Source of the DNA: Ichthyophonus hoferi
Lineage: Eukaryota; Opisthokonta; Ichthyosporea; Ichthyophonida; Ichthyophonidae
Direction: 5' to 3'
Assembly (NCBI GenBank): GCA_002751075.1
Contig: NAOQ01000035.1
Location: forward strand, 104,921-168,920
DNA length: 64,000 nucleotides
The position numbers and the translations under genes were made by a program. Below are positions 25,562 to 37,604 of the stretch, in pieces. The notes beneath the pieces are model-generated. The model saw only the letters and a program-made list of their open reading frames with translations. It had not been told where the DNA came from and ran no database searches. The first letter of the stretch is position 1. Each line of letters opens with the position of its first letter.

Positions 25562-28500
25562 TTATATCGTAGATCTGTTCATATTCTCCTGGTTTTGCAT
25601 CAGTATATCCGTTGAATGAACCACTGGGGTGTCAATTGGAAAAGCATTTTCTTTACTTTCAACGAAATGTTTGTGCAATTCGTCATCAAAAAGTGGGGCA
25701 GTCAATCGTGCCTTGGGTAATAGAAGGAAAGTAGCAGGAATAGCCAATAAAGGAAGAAGTACATGACCAATAATAACTAACCAATGAAGATTCTCATGTT
25801 GGCATGGGCCCTTATCAACCATTACCACATTCATCTTTTTAATGAGGAAAATACCAATTGATCGTGATATACTCTGCCCAAAATTGCTATATCCTGCTAA
25901 AAGAGCATAGAGGGTGGACTCCATGCCTTTGGGACAAAGTTTTGAAATGAGTACAACAATAGGCATGAAATTCATCATATATACAATCTGGTATATGATA
26001 TTGTAGCCTATCATATACAAGATGGCATCTGGTATACCAACCGTAATATTCCATCGTTTCACGATCACAAAATCAATCAATCCAGCAATAACTTGGAGTG
26101 TTGTAGTAACCCAAAAGCATGGCCGGAATTCCCATTCGCTCATAACAGCTTGGAATAAAGTCACGCCCAAAAATCCCATAATTGCTGCAACTGTTCCACT
26201 CCATGTAATATAATATGTTTGGCTAAACTGGGGTCCGTCGTTTACACAATTCGATGTTGCTGTATAGAATATATCCACAGGTCCACTAATATTAATATAT
26301 ATTGCCGAAATAAAGAAAATATATGTAAGAGCCTTTGCGACCCCGGTAGGAAGAACGTAAAATGCACCTATAATTAGCGCTAGTGATGCACATGCAGAAT
26401 AAAGCAAAGTGGGAAGATAATCGATGTGCTTTGGCAGGAAATCAAGTGCATAGCAATTGCTTAATGAAACTATTGCCAGCCCTACAGCCCCAACTCCCAT
26501 TCCAATGGCCAGCAAGAAAACCTTTTTGTGGCGATTCCATTTGGCCACTTGAAAACCCCACTCACTACGTAGTAATGGAACTTCGCCAAGCCAATCCAAA
26601 CCGACAAGTACAGATATCTGGGCTGTGTAGACGGAGAGAGGAAATATTGGTAGTTTGTGAATATGTGAGTGCAAAGAAGATAATACGTAAAAGTAGGTAA
26701 ATATTGAAATGTAGTTGTCAATATAGAGTTATTTTTGTATGATAAAGCTGGTGTAAGAATGTTTAAATGTATACACGTATTTTTGCGTAACAACGTGTTC
26801 GTAAACAATTTTTATCACTGTAATATATATATGAGAAAATGCTGCAGGGTGACTTATAATGTGTATGAGTGCCTCTATAGGAAGAGCCTATGAGTGTAAA
26901 TATGCAAAATAGATTGATAGTATATATATGTGTGCATATATTCATTGAATTAATACTATGCTGACATGTTATGTCAAATTATATATATGTATATAAGGTA
27001 AATTTACAGGTGGCTATAAACCCAGTAGGAGCTAGCATATGAACAGCCTATATGTACCTATATGGGTGTTTTCGTGTTCCTAGGTGTGCCCATATCGTTT
27101 GCGTTGTGCTGGCAATGCATTTGAATTCAATCTACACATGTGCATTTTTTTTGTACACTCTGGCAGTACCTTACCAAACATTCTTTTAAATTGTGCATCA
27201 TCTCCATGCCCAATTACATATGGTATATTTAAACTCACCAGATAAAGGGGCCACCAGCAAGAATAGTGCTCTTAAATACCAGGAGTTGCGGGTTTCCTCA
27301 TACTTATCGCCCAAAGGTCCCACAATCCATGTTGCCACAAGCATACCCATAACATTATTAGACCATACCCAAGTAACTAGATCGCTGGAAGTTTCTGGGT
27401 GCTGCACCATTAGCTCCGCATAACGTCCCTCAACTAATAGGTCCACAATTGCTACTTCAAAATGTCCTAAACAAAACAAGAAGCAAGCAACTCCTGCGAG
27501 TTCTCTAGGTAGCGTCACGCCTGTACATGGTGTAAAAATAAAGAGAGGGGGACGATAAAGAATAAAACTACTTGTTAGTAATATAAAATAACCTAGGAAA
27601 AATTTAATATTCTATAAGGGGAAATAAAGTGAAGTACATGTTAGGTATTTTGGGATAATGCGATCGAAAAAAATCCGGAACGAGGAAAGGATATATGCCA
27701 GTACATAATATGGTATAGAGCAGCGCGACTTTGTATGATTACACTTGGACGGGGGATGATATTTTATGTGACACGGACTATTTTAAATTTAAAAAATTAG
27801 ATAAATAAAAACTTACATCCAATAGCAGTAAAGCAAAGGGCGCCAAAGATCCCCATGTAGAAAATGTACCATTTCTTGTGATATCCTCTTATAGGATATG
27901 TATCAGATATTAATCCAAATAATGCCTTCATAGACCATGGTGTTATTGCAACAGTTCCAAATATTTGATATTTAATTGCATCAACCTGCATGTATTTTAA
28001 AAAATATGGCAACATGCTGGCTACGAGCAACTGGTATAGGCATCCTTTCAGAATAAAGTAAGCACTGGAAAGAAGCAGTAGGAAACGGTATCCAAACTGA
28101 TCGTTTATGCGTGTAAAGTAACATCTTGTAAGATAGAATGGCTTGAGTAGCTTCCTGTATTACGAAAATTGTTATAATATTGTTAAAATATTTGGTAAAG
28201 TGTGTTAAGTTGAAAGATTGTAAGACGAAGATGGAAAGGCATTATCACAGGGCTCGGAGGAAAAACTGAAAATTCTTGTGTGTGCATACGCTGCCATATA
28301 TCTACAAGTTTGTTTGTTCGTATTTATATAGCAGTGTGATTACCTCTGCTTATGTGTGGGTATGTAAGTTTGTTTATATATAATTCTATGCATCTATTTG
28401 AATACTTTTAGGAATCTATTGGAGAGACTCATGTCTGCAGGATAGGCACGAGCTCAAGGGAAACAGCATCTAGTCATAAAAGAAGTACACGAGAGTATAA

Positions 28501-28691
28501 AAAAGAAAAAATATTGAATATGTATGATTAAGATAAAAAAAAAAGTAATATAATAAAATCCAAAATAGAATTGAGACAACATACTGTTTGAGGGATGGGT
28601 CAGGTATATTCTGATAGTACCAAGTCGGATGACCTGCTTTGTATTGTTGGTAGGCCTGAATTTGAGCCTCTATCTCTTCATTGTTTGGCAT
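25562..28691 (-). CDS. Folate/biopterin transporter family (FBT/BT1) membrane protein
   Basis: Four exons on the minus strand: 28585..28691, 27817..28154, 27239..27520 and 25562..26622. They give 1788 nt and 595 residues, ending in TAA. It is a polytopic major-facilitator-like transporter. BT1-family hallmarks are present: TPWSMKALFGLISDTYPIRG around residues 107-126, FEVAIVDLLVEGRYAE around 169-184, and CPKGMES at 472-478 followed by GYSNFG. Known relatives in kinetoplastids, plants, cyanobacteria, apicomplexans and stramenopiles carry folate, biopterin or S-adenosylmethionine, mostly at the plasma membrane or plastid envelope. Substrate cannot be told from sequence. The N-terminal 35 residues are hydrophilic and begin MPNNEEIEAQ; the C-terminus after about residue 560 is a hydrophilic tail. 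The first ATG with splice-consistent frame was used. All donors and acceptors are GT-AG, and the large last exon holds most of the second half. Confidence 0.95.
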
Positions 28692-29554
28692 TGGTATTTT
28701 TTATAGGTGCAAACACCCAACTAACACGTCTCTTTTCTAAAGTTATTATTTCTACGCACTGCTTTTAGTTTTCTTAACTTGCTTTCTACTGATATTGATG
28801 GCATATTTAATGTATGAGCAGATTGCGCGAAATATTAGCTAGGCCGATGCAGTTTGTGCATGAACCTGTCCGGCGATATTATTGGACATTTGGATTCAAT
28901 CTATAGATCATTATTTTGATACAAATATTTCACTATCACAGATATCTGTTTCTATTCCTGGATTATCACTACAAATTTTATGTTGTTTACTATTCGCATC
29001 ATCAGTGGTATGTTTTAAAGCCAATCGCCACTCCGATTGGGGTTCCAGTTAGCCTGTGAACGGAAAGAAGCTTGGCAGTGCCCACCATTTTATAAACGTT
29101 AATTTGATTAGCTATGGAAAAATGACCTAAAATAATATCTAATCACAGCGTTATCAAGAAAAAATAATATATTGTAGTACCATATATTTTTATTAGCATT
29201 TACAAAATACTGTAATGCCAACGCTTTTAATTAAGTAAGACGTTTAAGTTTTATTTACTATTGGGCTACTGGAGCCTCTGAATTAGTAGGTTACGTCTCA
29301 TTATTGCTATTGGCAGTAAAGGATAATTGAGGATTAATTTAGCCAATAAGACATGAAGAATTTTATTAACCAGTAATACTTAGATTAAGCATTGTTAGAA
29401 ATTAATTATAATTCAATGCATATTTAAAAATATTCAAAGTGGCTTGCCTGATTTTGTGAATTACCAAATAGAAATATTTATATAATTGGGCACGTCAACA
29501 TTAAAGTTCAGGCCTTTTCAATTTTTTAAATGAATCACTGGTAAGTACTTGTAC
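28692..29554. other. Intergenic, possible divergent promoter region
   Basis: About 860 bases between the transporter start (minus) and an exon-like plus-strand frame at 29555. AT-rich with ATTGG/CCAAT pentamers near 28971-29045, 29310 and 29342. No firm promoter element was recognised. Confidence 0.4.
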
Positions 29555-30194
29555 ATGTTTCATAATTTGGATTTTACGATAATTACAAACCAACAGAATA
29601 AAATTACCATTGGAAGAAAATCAGTATTTCCTTTTCCTAGTAAACCCATTGAAGACTTGTGCTACGCGAAAATAGGCTTAAAATGCAATAGCATACAAAT
29701 AACGGACATGTCAAATGAGATTAATTCTTCTACTAGGGTAAGTAATTTTCAGTAGTTTACCACAACTTTTTTTTTTTAAAAAAAAAATTTTCTGTAAGGA
29801 GGCCTACAATTGCATTGGTTTAGACAATAGTAGCCAATGTGAATTGAACCAATAGCTGTGTAGGAATGGTTCAGACAATAATGGCGACTATAGTAATAGT
29901 GTTGAAATAAGATATGATAAATATGTTGCATCACACTTGTAACGTTTTATGTTAATTGTCAAATAAATATTGGTAGACTTGCATTATATGTGACCCTGAC
30001 TATAATCGTAGATATATAGCAATTAGCATTCACTTTATATCTGATGATGTAGATGTAGTAAAAATAGTGTCAAATCAATTGATGCTCACAACTTCGTTAA
30101 AAATCATCCGATTACGCTACCGCCAGAATTTTATGCATTTGATGCTTATCCAACTCAACAGTTTCTGATCCATGTTAATGGGTTAAACAACAAG
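29555..30194 (+). CDS. Hypothetical gene, two exon-like segments
   Basis: Two plus-strand segments look coding. The first, 29555..29737, opens with ATG, runs 61 codons (containing GRKSVFPFPSKPIEDLCYAK) and ends at AGG|GTAAGT. The second, about 30060..30194, has 45 codons (NHPITLPPEFYAFDAYPTQQ) and ends at AAG|GTACAA. Their amino-acid composition is protein-like and unlike the repeat-derived frames nearby. They do not join directly in phase, so a small exon between them, or a wrong boundary, is likely. The acceptor of the second segment is uncertain (AG at 30057-30058), and a second frame is also open across it. I do not recognise the family. The gene would run toward the 3' end of EF-Ts. Confidence 0.4.
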
Positions 30195-30846
30195 GTACAA
30201 TTTTGTTACATTTTTGTTTTTGTTTTTGCTTTTACATGGTGGCTACTTGAATTCACGTACAAACTCCTGTAAATTACTCCAGTAAAAATAGTAACATGCC
30301 TTTTCTTGTTGTTGATACCCATTATATTGATATTTGAAAATAATAAATAATTCATCCAGGTATTTTATTAAATGGTTTACACAATCCCATTTTAAAAAAA
30401 GGTCTGGAAAGGGGCTTCAGTTAAATGCCATCAAGCTGATTATATGTTATTTGATTAATATATATTTACAAGACTGCAGTGAGCTGATTGATGGCTAATT
30501 TCGTTAAACACTAATACAGATTAAATTTAGATGGCATAATTGCTATAATCCAAAGTAATTGATTGAATCAGTTCTATATTACCTATTTGCTAAATCATTT
30601 GCCATTAAGTATTTGAAGCTGCCAATAGCAATATTAAAAGACAGATTAGATTAAATGAAAAATTTAAGTAAGCTAATATCAAACAAAACATAATCGTTTT
30701 GGTTGATTTCAAGGACTAGCATTACAATACCTAGATGTTAGGATGAACATATATATCAATGTAATCCACTAGATTCTTTCAATGTTACAAAGTCCAAGTA
30801 AGAAATTTCATGCAATTTGCTGTAAATTTTAGGCAAACAATGCGCC

Positions 30847-33800
30847 TCAACTGTTACTTATTAGGTTAAAAACCTCACTTGAAAACCGACTCTCGGTCTT
30901 TACCAACCCTTCTCCGCGTTCAAATCTGTAGGATTTGGTCTTTAAAATTTGCATCACAACCTATCATTTATTAATATTATATTATCGGCTGATAAACTAT
31001 ATAACGGTGCAAAAATAACTGTAAGTAGGATTGATTTATAGAAAATTACAATTATCCTGGGGAATATTGCCATTAATCTACGTATTTAATTTATTTGGTG
31101 CACGGATTAATTTAGATTGTTAGAGATTTGGTGTATCTTTGTGTGTATATGTATATATGCATATGTGATATGCCATTGTATATCTATTAAGAGAAACAAA
31201 GTAGTTGATGTAATAATAAAGGAAAGAGGGGGAACCTTGCTTTTTTATGTAAATACATATCTTTTGGACGATGAAATGCAAATAATACGCACAAATTAAT
31301 ACAGAATGAGAAACAATAAAATACGTAAGTAATAAAAAACTAAAAATAAATATATAGATGGGTCTGAGGCAAAAAAGATAAAAACGGATAAAATTACAAA
31401 AAAATAGAAGAGAAAGGAGACAAACCAAAATAGATAATACAAACAAAAAAACACAAAAAAATACTTACCTAACAAAAGAAGAAATAACATTGTCAATCAT
31501 CAGTACTTCTTCCACCGTACGACTGTCGTCGAAAACGAATGGTTGCAAAAGAAGATCTTGGATAGAGCTTGGGTTTAGGCCAGCAATATGAATGGCTAGT
31601 TGTCGGCTAAAGCTGTGTGAAAGGACCCATATATATATACATGTTGGTTGAGAAGGAAACTGGGATTTTATTGGTGCAAATGTTTGAGTGTGATAGTAGT
31701 GATGGAAAATATTACGTTTACATTTCAAGGAAAAAGAAAAACAGAAAAAAAGAAAAAAAATATTCATCATAAATAAAATAGAATGTGCTTGGTAGAGCAA
31801 GTAAGAAATCCTGAAGGAAGGAAAAGAAAAAAATAATTAAAAAATCATTTAAAAAAAAAAAAAAAGAGAAATTGGAGAAAGGAGACAGGTGTATGTTGGT
31901 TGGTGGATAGAAAATATGCTTTATACAAAAAGTGTTTAGTCAAATAAATAAAGAAACTGGTACATATGGAATAATTACTTAAGTGTAAACTAGTGTAAAT
32001 GTGTTAGTATGGTAACAATGATTCAAATTAAATAATTACTAGCTTTGTGTTGCACATTGATCTTTAGTTTCCCTACTATCATCTAACATTTAGGTTTCTA
32101 TTAAGACAATTTTCCTCCAATTCTTCTATGTGCACATTTTTTCTTTAGTCATAAATCAAATATTATACTGTAATCTATTAAATATTATGCCTTTTCTATA
32201 CCAGCCACATCATCGTTAAATATAGATTAAATGTACACTTAATCTAAGATACAATCATAGATTAAACCTATATTAGGACGATTGACTTGCTTAATCTAAA
32301 AATTAAATATTAAGTACATCCAGATCAGGATGACTGGTTCATTTAATCTAAGGTTTAAAAAGAGATTAGACCCTAACTGAGATATGCGATTAGTTCGATG
32401 GGGAATACAATCTAGGTTTTTAGAGATATTTAACGTGCTGCAGAGACATTAGGAATAATAATGGTAATAATATTAAGAGAGTACAAGAATTGGGAATGTA
32501 ATGTGTGATCTCAAGCAGTGGCAATTGTTGTCATAGTATTAAAGGTCACAATACACGTTAATCTAAGATGGATATTGTACACGAACTAAGAAATGCTATC
32601 AAAGAGATAGACTAGCTTCAACAATTTTGTTAACCCATCTACTATTCTCTATACAGGTGAGATCAAAAATGCAGGCTTACCTGGCTATGTTAGGACTGAC
32701 ATTTACTAACACCCCAATCTGACCAAGGTCTGATTGCCCAATGGAAGAATGGACATAGGAGCCAATCAATGATGACTTCTCGTTGCCAACCTTTTATTGC
32801 ACACATGTTATTTGTAATTGGACTTACCCTTAAGCATTATCCTGATGGCAGAAATTCAATTATAATTATTTGTTCACTATGTAACTAGCACTGAGGATAA
32901 GAATGGGTGCAAAATTAGACATACCTATTAAATAGGATAATGAATGGGAAAACAATTTAAACCAGAAACAATAGTAATCAAATGCTTCTAAACATTAATT
33001 AACACCATGGCAAAAAGACATTTTTTATGCAAAGAGAACCAAAATGTGGATTAGCATTATACAATCTAGAAGTAATATATTGCAAATGCCACTGTATTAC
33101 AGAGAGAAACAAAAAAAAATATTAGAGATTTTTAAAAGAAGATTTGCAAGTAACTGAGTACTTAAAGCTAAAAAATGAGTATTAATGTAAAAACGGATTT
33201 ATTGAAGATACATAGCAATAAATAAATAACCAGTAATTCAAATAGTGACAAATATTAGCATCGAGAAATGATTAAAAATATAAATGACTGATACTAGTGG
33301 AAAATAAAAAGTCCAAAAACAATGCCAAATTCAAATTCAAATTTAAAAATAATAATAATAAAATAGACAAAGTGTACTGGTTGAGATAACACAAGCTTTG
33401 AATTGAAATTGAGCAATTAAAATGCTCACCAATCGGACAGCTCTTCTTATTTTTATATTCTCTCCTATTTGTCCCATAGCACTTACGATGGAGTCCTCCA
33501 GGGTTTTACCATCTCTTCCCATTACTGTAGTTGTGTAAATATAAGCACAAATTTGCATTTGAGTGTGTAGATGTGTGTACATGCGTGTAGGTGCTTTTCT
33601 GTAAGCATGTATATACATATTAGAGTAATTAAATAATTAAATAGAAATTTGAAATTGAGAATAATCTATATTTTATAAGTCAAGGTAATTGTAACTGTAA
33701 GTAAAAATGTAATTATAATAGTAAAAATAAGCAATAGTTTTGTCAAATATAGCTACATACACAACACAGACAAGGTAACTATAATTATAGTTATTTAGTT

Positions 33801-36800
33801 AATCTATGCTGAGTTCTGAAGTATTCTATACAAAAAAATATATATTTAGAAAGTATTAAAAGGTTCTGCCCAAAACAGATTGGGGAATATTGATTTTGTA
33901 GGGATGCTGAATAATTGCTACACATTGTTTATTTCAAAGTTTCCGCTTGTAATAGTTGGCTACTGCCCTAAATATGGGTGAGATAATTATTAAACAGGCT
34001 GACATAGACTAATTTAACCTGGGGTGTCAATGTATTTCTATATGTACTTGTATTTGGCTACACTTGAATCAAGGTTTCCATCCATATCTCCATGTGCTCT
34101 TGATCGTTATAAAATTGCAGCTAAATAAAATACAAAATTAAACTATAAAAATAACTACATTAACTAAATCAAATTATATACAAAATATTAAAAATATATT
34201 AAACAATTTAAAAACAGAAATACAATCGCTAACAATAAAAAATCAGAAATAAATAAAGAAAAAAAGAGAGAGAAACAGACAGAAAAAAAAAAGATAAACT
34301 TACCGGTTTTCTTAAGTAACTCCACATTGACATTATTGACACCTGGTCTATCATTCAAAGTAAATTCTAAAGTGGCCTTGGCTGCTTTCCTAGCCAGGTC
34401 TTGGAATATTTCGTTTTTTCCAGCAAAGTCTGTTTCACAATTCAACTTCCAAACGAACAAATTATTATATTGGACATGTAAACGCAGTTAAATCCCAATA
34501 CACTCTCCACTTCTGACTATATAATTTAGACAAAATATTTGTAGGGTTCATACCTAAGTGCAAATAAGCATTAATATATATTTGCGCAATTTCTACCAAA
34601 TTCTGAAAGCACACATAGTTATGAGGCTGATGCACAAAGTCTGACCACTGATTTATTCATTTCTGTACACTGGAATTACCAAAAGGAAAGTAATGGAAAA
34701 TAAAGACAGCGTGAAAAAGCAAATATGCAAGTAATGGGTATAATTATTTATTTTATCTAAAATTGTGTTTATAATACTAATGTTAGTGTAACTGTAGTAA
34801 AATGCAGCCATCATGTAAGCAATTAAGTAAACAAATAAAAGAGATATATACTAAATAAAGAATAAAGCCCTCCTTAAAAATTACTTCGTATTGCTAAAGT
34901 CCGTCCGATCTTTATCCTACTTAGCATATGCAAAAAATATTATTTAGGCATTTACAATGTATGCTAGAAAGGTATCGATAAAAGGATAGTGATAGTAGTA
35001 TTTATATATATATAATCAAAAGAAAAAAGAAACAATATTAAAAAAAGATAAAGAAAATAAAAAACATAATAAAAAGAAAATGGGTATTGAGTACATATAT
35101 TGTAATGATAACATATGTAAAAGAAGTAAGAAAAAGAAAATAATGTTATCATTAAATAACCGTATATCGTCAACAAAGGAGATTGCTATTTCCAATGCTT
35201 CCCTCTAGGCAATTAACTCTAGTAAATACATAGATAATTTCATTAAGTATTATGATTAACAAAAATAAATATGTGCCAATTATACCTTACCTCAAGCATT
35301 GCGCCAATTGGTCCTTCTACAGATACAGCTACCAATCCCTCTGTTGCAGTTCTTTGCCCTAACTGTTTCGCCTATATATATATTACGAGAGGTCAGTGTT
35401 TTATAAAGATATGTGCTGAATACAGCTATAGAAGCAGCATGGATATAAAAAGATTATAGTAGATATTAATTAATTACTTGAGAATAAGCTATTCATTACA
35501 ACAGCTCAAGGAATAATTAATAATCAGATGATAAAGGAATTTATATATAGTGTAGTATATTTAGAAACTAAAAAAGGATAACAAATATTTTTCAAAAAAA
35601 AAAAAAAAAAAAGAGGAAAGTAGGGAGAGTAGATACAGGTACAAGAAATAGATGGAACAAGCAGTCAGTAGCCTGAGTTTAAGCACGGCATCTCTATATG
35701 AATAAGAACTTATACTACTACTATTATCGCGGTAAAAGATGCTTGGTACTTCATGACTTAGTGGTCCCAATGCTATCTACAAACCCTATTATATTGTGAA
35801 TAATGAAAGAACTATTTACATTTGTTGGATTAGAATTGAAAATTATCCAACCATACTATGTATATAATTTTGATATATCTAATAATCACAACAATTTATT
35901 TAACTACAAATAAATAAACCCAAAAATACGGGGGTAACCGGGGTTTGAACTCGGGACCTCCTGTACCCGAAACAGGAATCATACCACTAGACCATTACCC
36001 CATACCATATAATAGTGTTATTATAGTGGATAATATAGACATCGAAATCACATAACAAATGATAAGGAGAACTGAAAGTAGAGTATTTTACAAAAAGAAT
36101 GAGTCATATAATGACTGTGAAAAGTATACGAACTTCTTTTTTTAAATATTTTTTAATATTTTTTTTATAGATAATATGTATTTATCATGATATTAATAAC
36201 TGCAATCTATACATGATAGTAGGTATGATAGTATGCATGATATGCATGGTAGTATAATAGTATTTTTGCATAAAGGTATATGTAGTTGTTGTACCAAGAA
36301 CCCGTAATAGTAATATTATATAAGGCCTTGTTGGCTGCAATATTATTAATAATAATAAAATATTCATAATCATAAGGATCAAAAAAGTTAGTGAAAACAA
36401 ATTTGAGATAAACTTTTTTTTTTTCATTTTTTCATTTTTTCAAATTTTTTTTTTCCAGCGTGAGAGAGTCGGGTATGAGTAAAGATCTGTGCACATGCTG
36501 AAATATAATGTAGTAGCGGAAATAAAAATAATAAACTCTGTTTGTATACTTTTTCCTTTCCCAAAGCTGCAGATTTGTTTTCCAACCATGCCACTGCCTT
36601 GAAGAAGTGATTATCGGTTTCTATAAGTGCCTCACGACACAGACTGCATATGACAAGATATGTAAGTATAGTTATGGATTCTATAATTATGCTACGTTTA
36701 ATATCAGCCCGTATAATAATTATCAGCTTTATGTTGTAGTTATTATTTCCTTGTAATGCAGTTATTATTGCCAATTTCAGCTTGCATAGTAATTATCTCA

Positions 36801-37604
36801 TCCATATTCAGGATGAGAGCTCACTATTGCAATCAGATAATTTAAGATAAAATTGTATGACCTTTATTCAATATTACTGTAGAATCAAAAGTCTTTAATC
36901 CGTCTCCGACAAATTTTTTATATACTTCCTAACTATAGCATTATATATAGAATAATTCGAAACACAGTATTAGTTAATTAGATAATTATAGCTATAATAA
37001 CTTTGCTTATGTTGTGTATAAAGCTACATTGGAAAAAAGGTATATATTTTTTTTTGAAAAAGAAAAATACGCAAACAAACACACAGGAAATATAAATAAC
37101 AAATAATGCTTTTTAAAGACTACATATATATGGCAGGTAGAACAAGTTGATGATATATTCACAAAAAAAGAAAAAGTAAATGAAATAAAACAGTATAGGG
37201 TGTAAGAACATATATGGGTCTATAACATAAAAATATGCAAATTATAAGAAAAACACATGCAAATATCAGTAGTAAAAATATTATTTTTATTTACCTAAAA
37301 GGAAAGTATCAAAACTAACTATACACAACTCTTATAGAAATATAAACCTGTATAATACAAGAGATAAAGGGTATGACTAACAAAACATTGCGTTCTAAAA
37401 AAAAAAAAGAGAATAAAATGGTACTCTAACTATAAAAGAATTTATAAAGAACCAATGTATAATAAGATACAAGGATGCCAATATTGTAATGACGCTACCT
37501 TAATGGGAGTTTGGTAAATTTTCTAACATCAGACAAAATCTTTATATCAGGCTTGACAGTAGAATAAGATTGCTGTAGACACAATCTTATAGTTGCCTGT
37601 CTTA
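30847..37604 (-). CDS. TSFM: Mitochondrial elongation factor Ts
   Basis: Eight exons on the minus strand: 37499..37604, 36550..36643, 35291..35371, 34304..34445, 33430..33524, 32681..32790, 31469..31612 and 30847..30925. They encode 282 residues plus an unresolved first exon. EF-Ts is the guanine-nucleotide exchange factor that recycles EF-Tu. The start is an Arg/Ser/Gln-rich stretch (RQATIRLCLQQSYSTVKPD) typical of a mitochondrial presequence. It leads into a UBA-like module (CREALIETDNHFFKAVAWLE), then GQRTATEGLVAVSVEG, LNCETDFAGKNEIFQDLA, GENIKIRRAVRL, GSYVHS...GQIGVLV, RQLAIHIAGLNP and the C-terminal RFERGEG. CETDF is a family signature. The module normally holds a TGAG(M) motif; here the matching place reads FTKLPLSLC. 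The first exon must supply ATG and one base of a split codon, and I could not find it to the right of 37604. A tRNA gene lies in the intron between exons two and three. Confidence 0.95.
33805..33990. repeat. Dispersed repeat, copy A (EF-Ts intron)
   Basis: About 180 bases containing TTCTGAAGTATTCTATAC, then ACAGATTGGGGA, ATTTTGTAG and AATAGTT blocks in the same order and orientation as at 37842-38030. By eye roughly 70-75 percent identical, so an old dispersed element of unknown type. Confidence 0.75.
35930..36001 (-). tRNA. tRNA-Pro(CGG): tRNA-Pro (anticodon CGG)
   Basis: A 72-base cloverleaf on the minus strand. Acceptor stem GGGGTAA pairs with TTACCCC. The D arm is GTCTAGTGGTATGATT. The anticodon stem is CCTGT/ACAGG with loop TTCGGGT (anticodon CGG), and the T loop is TTCAAAC. 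The discriminator base is C, and a TTTTT Pol III terminator follows within 10 bases (plus AAAAA at 35922-35926). The T stem (CCGAG/CCCGG) has one A-C mismatch; the rest looks functional. There is no tRNA intron. It sits inside an EF-Ts intron, same strand. Confidence 0.95.

Noticed and set aside
26383-26700. Plus-strand frame of 105 codons
   Set aside because: Antisense shadow of the last transporter exon.
29766-29793. T-run/A-run palindrome as a terminator
   Set aside because: A plain homopolymer pair in a eukaryotic intron or intergenic stretch; no evidence of function.
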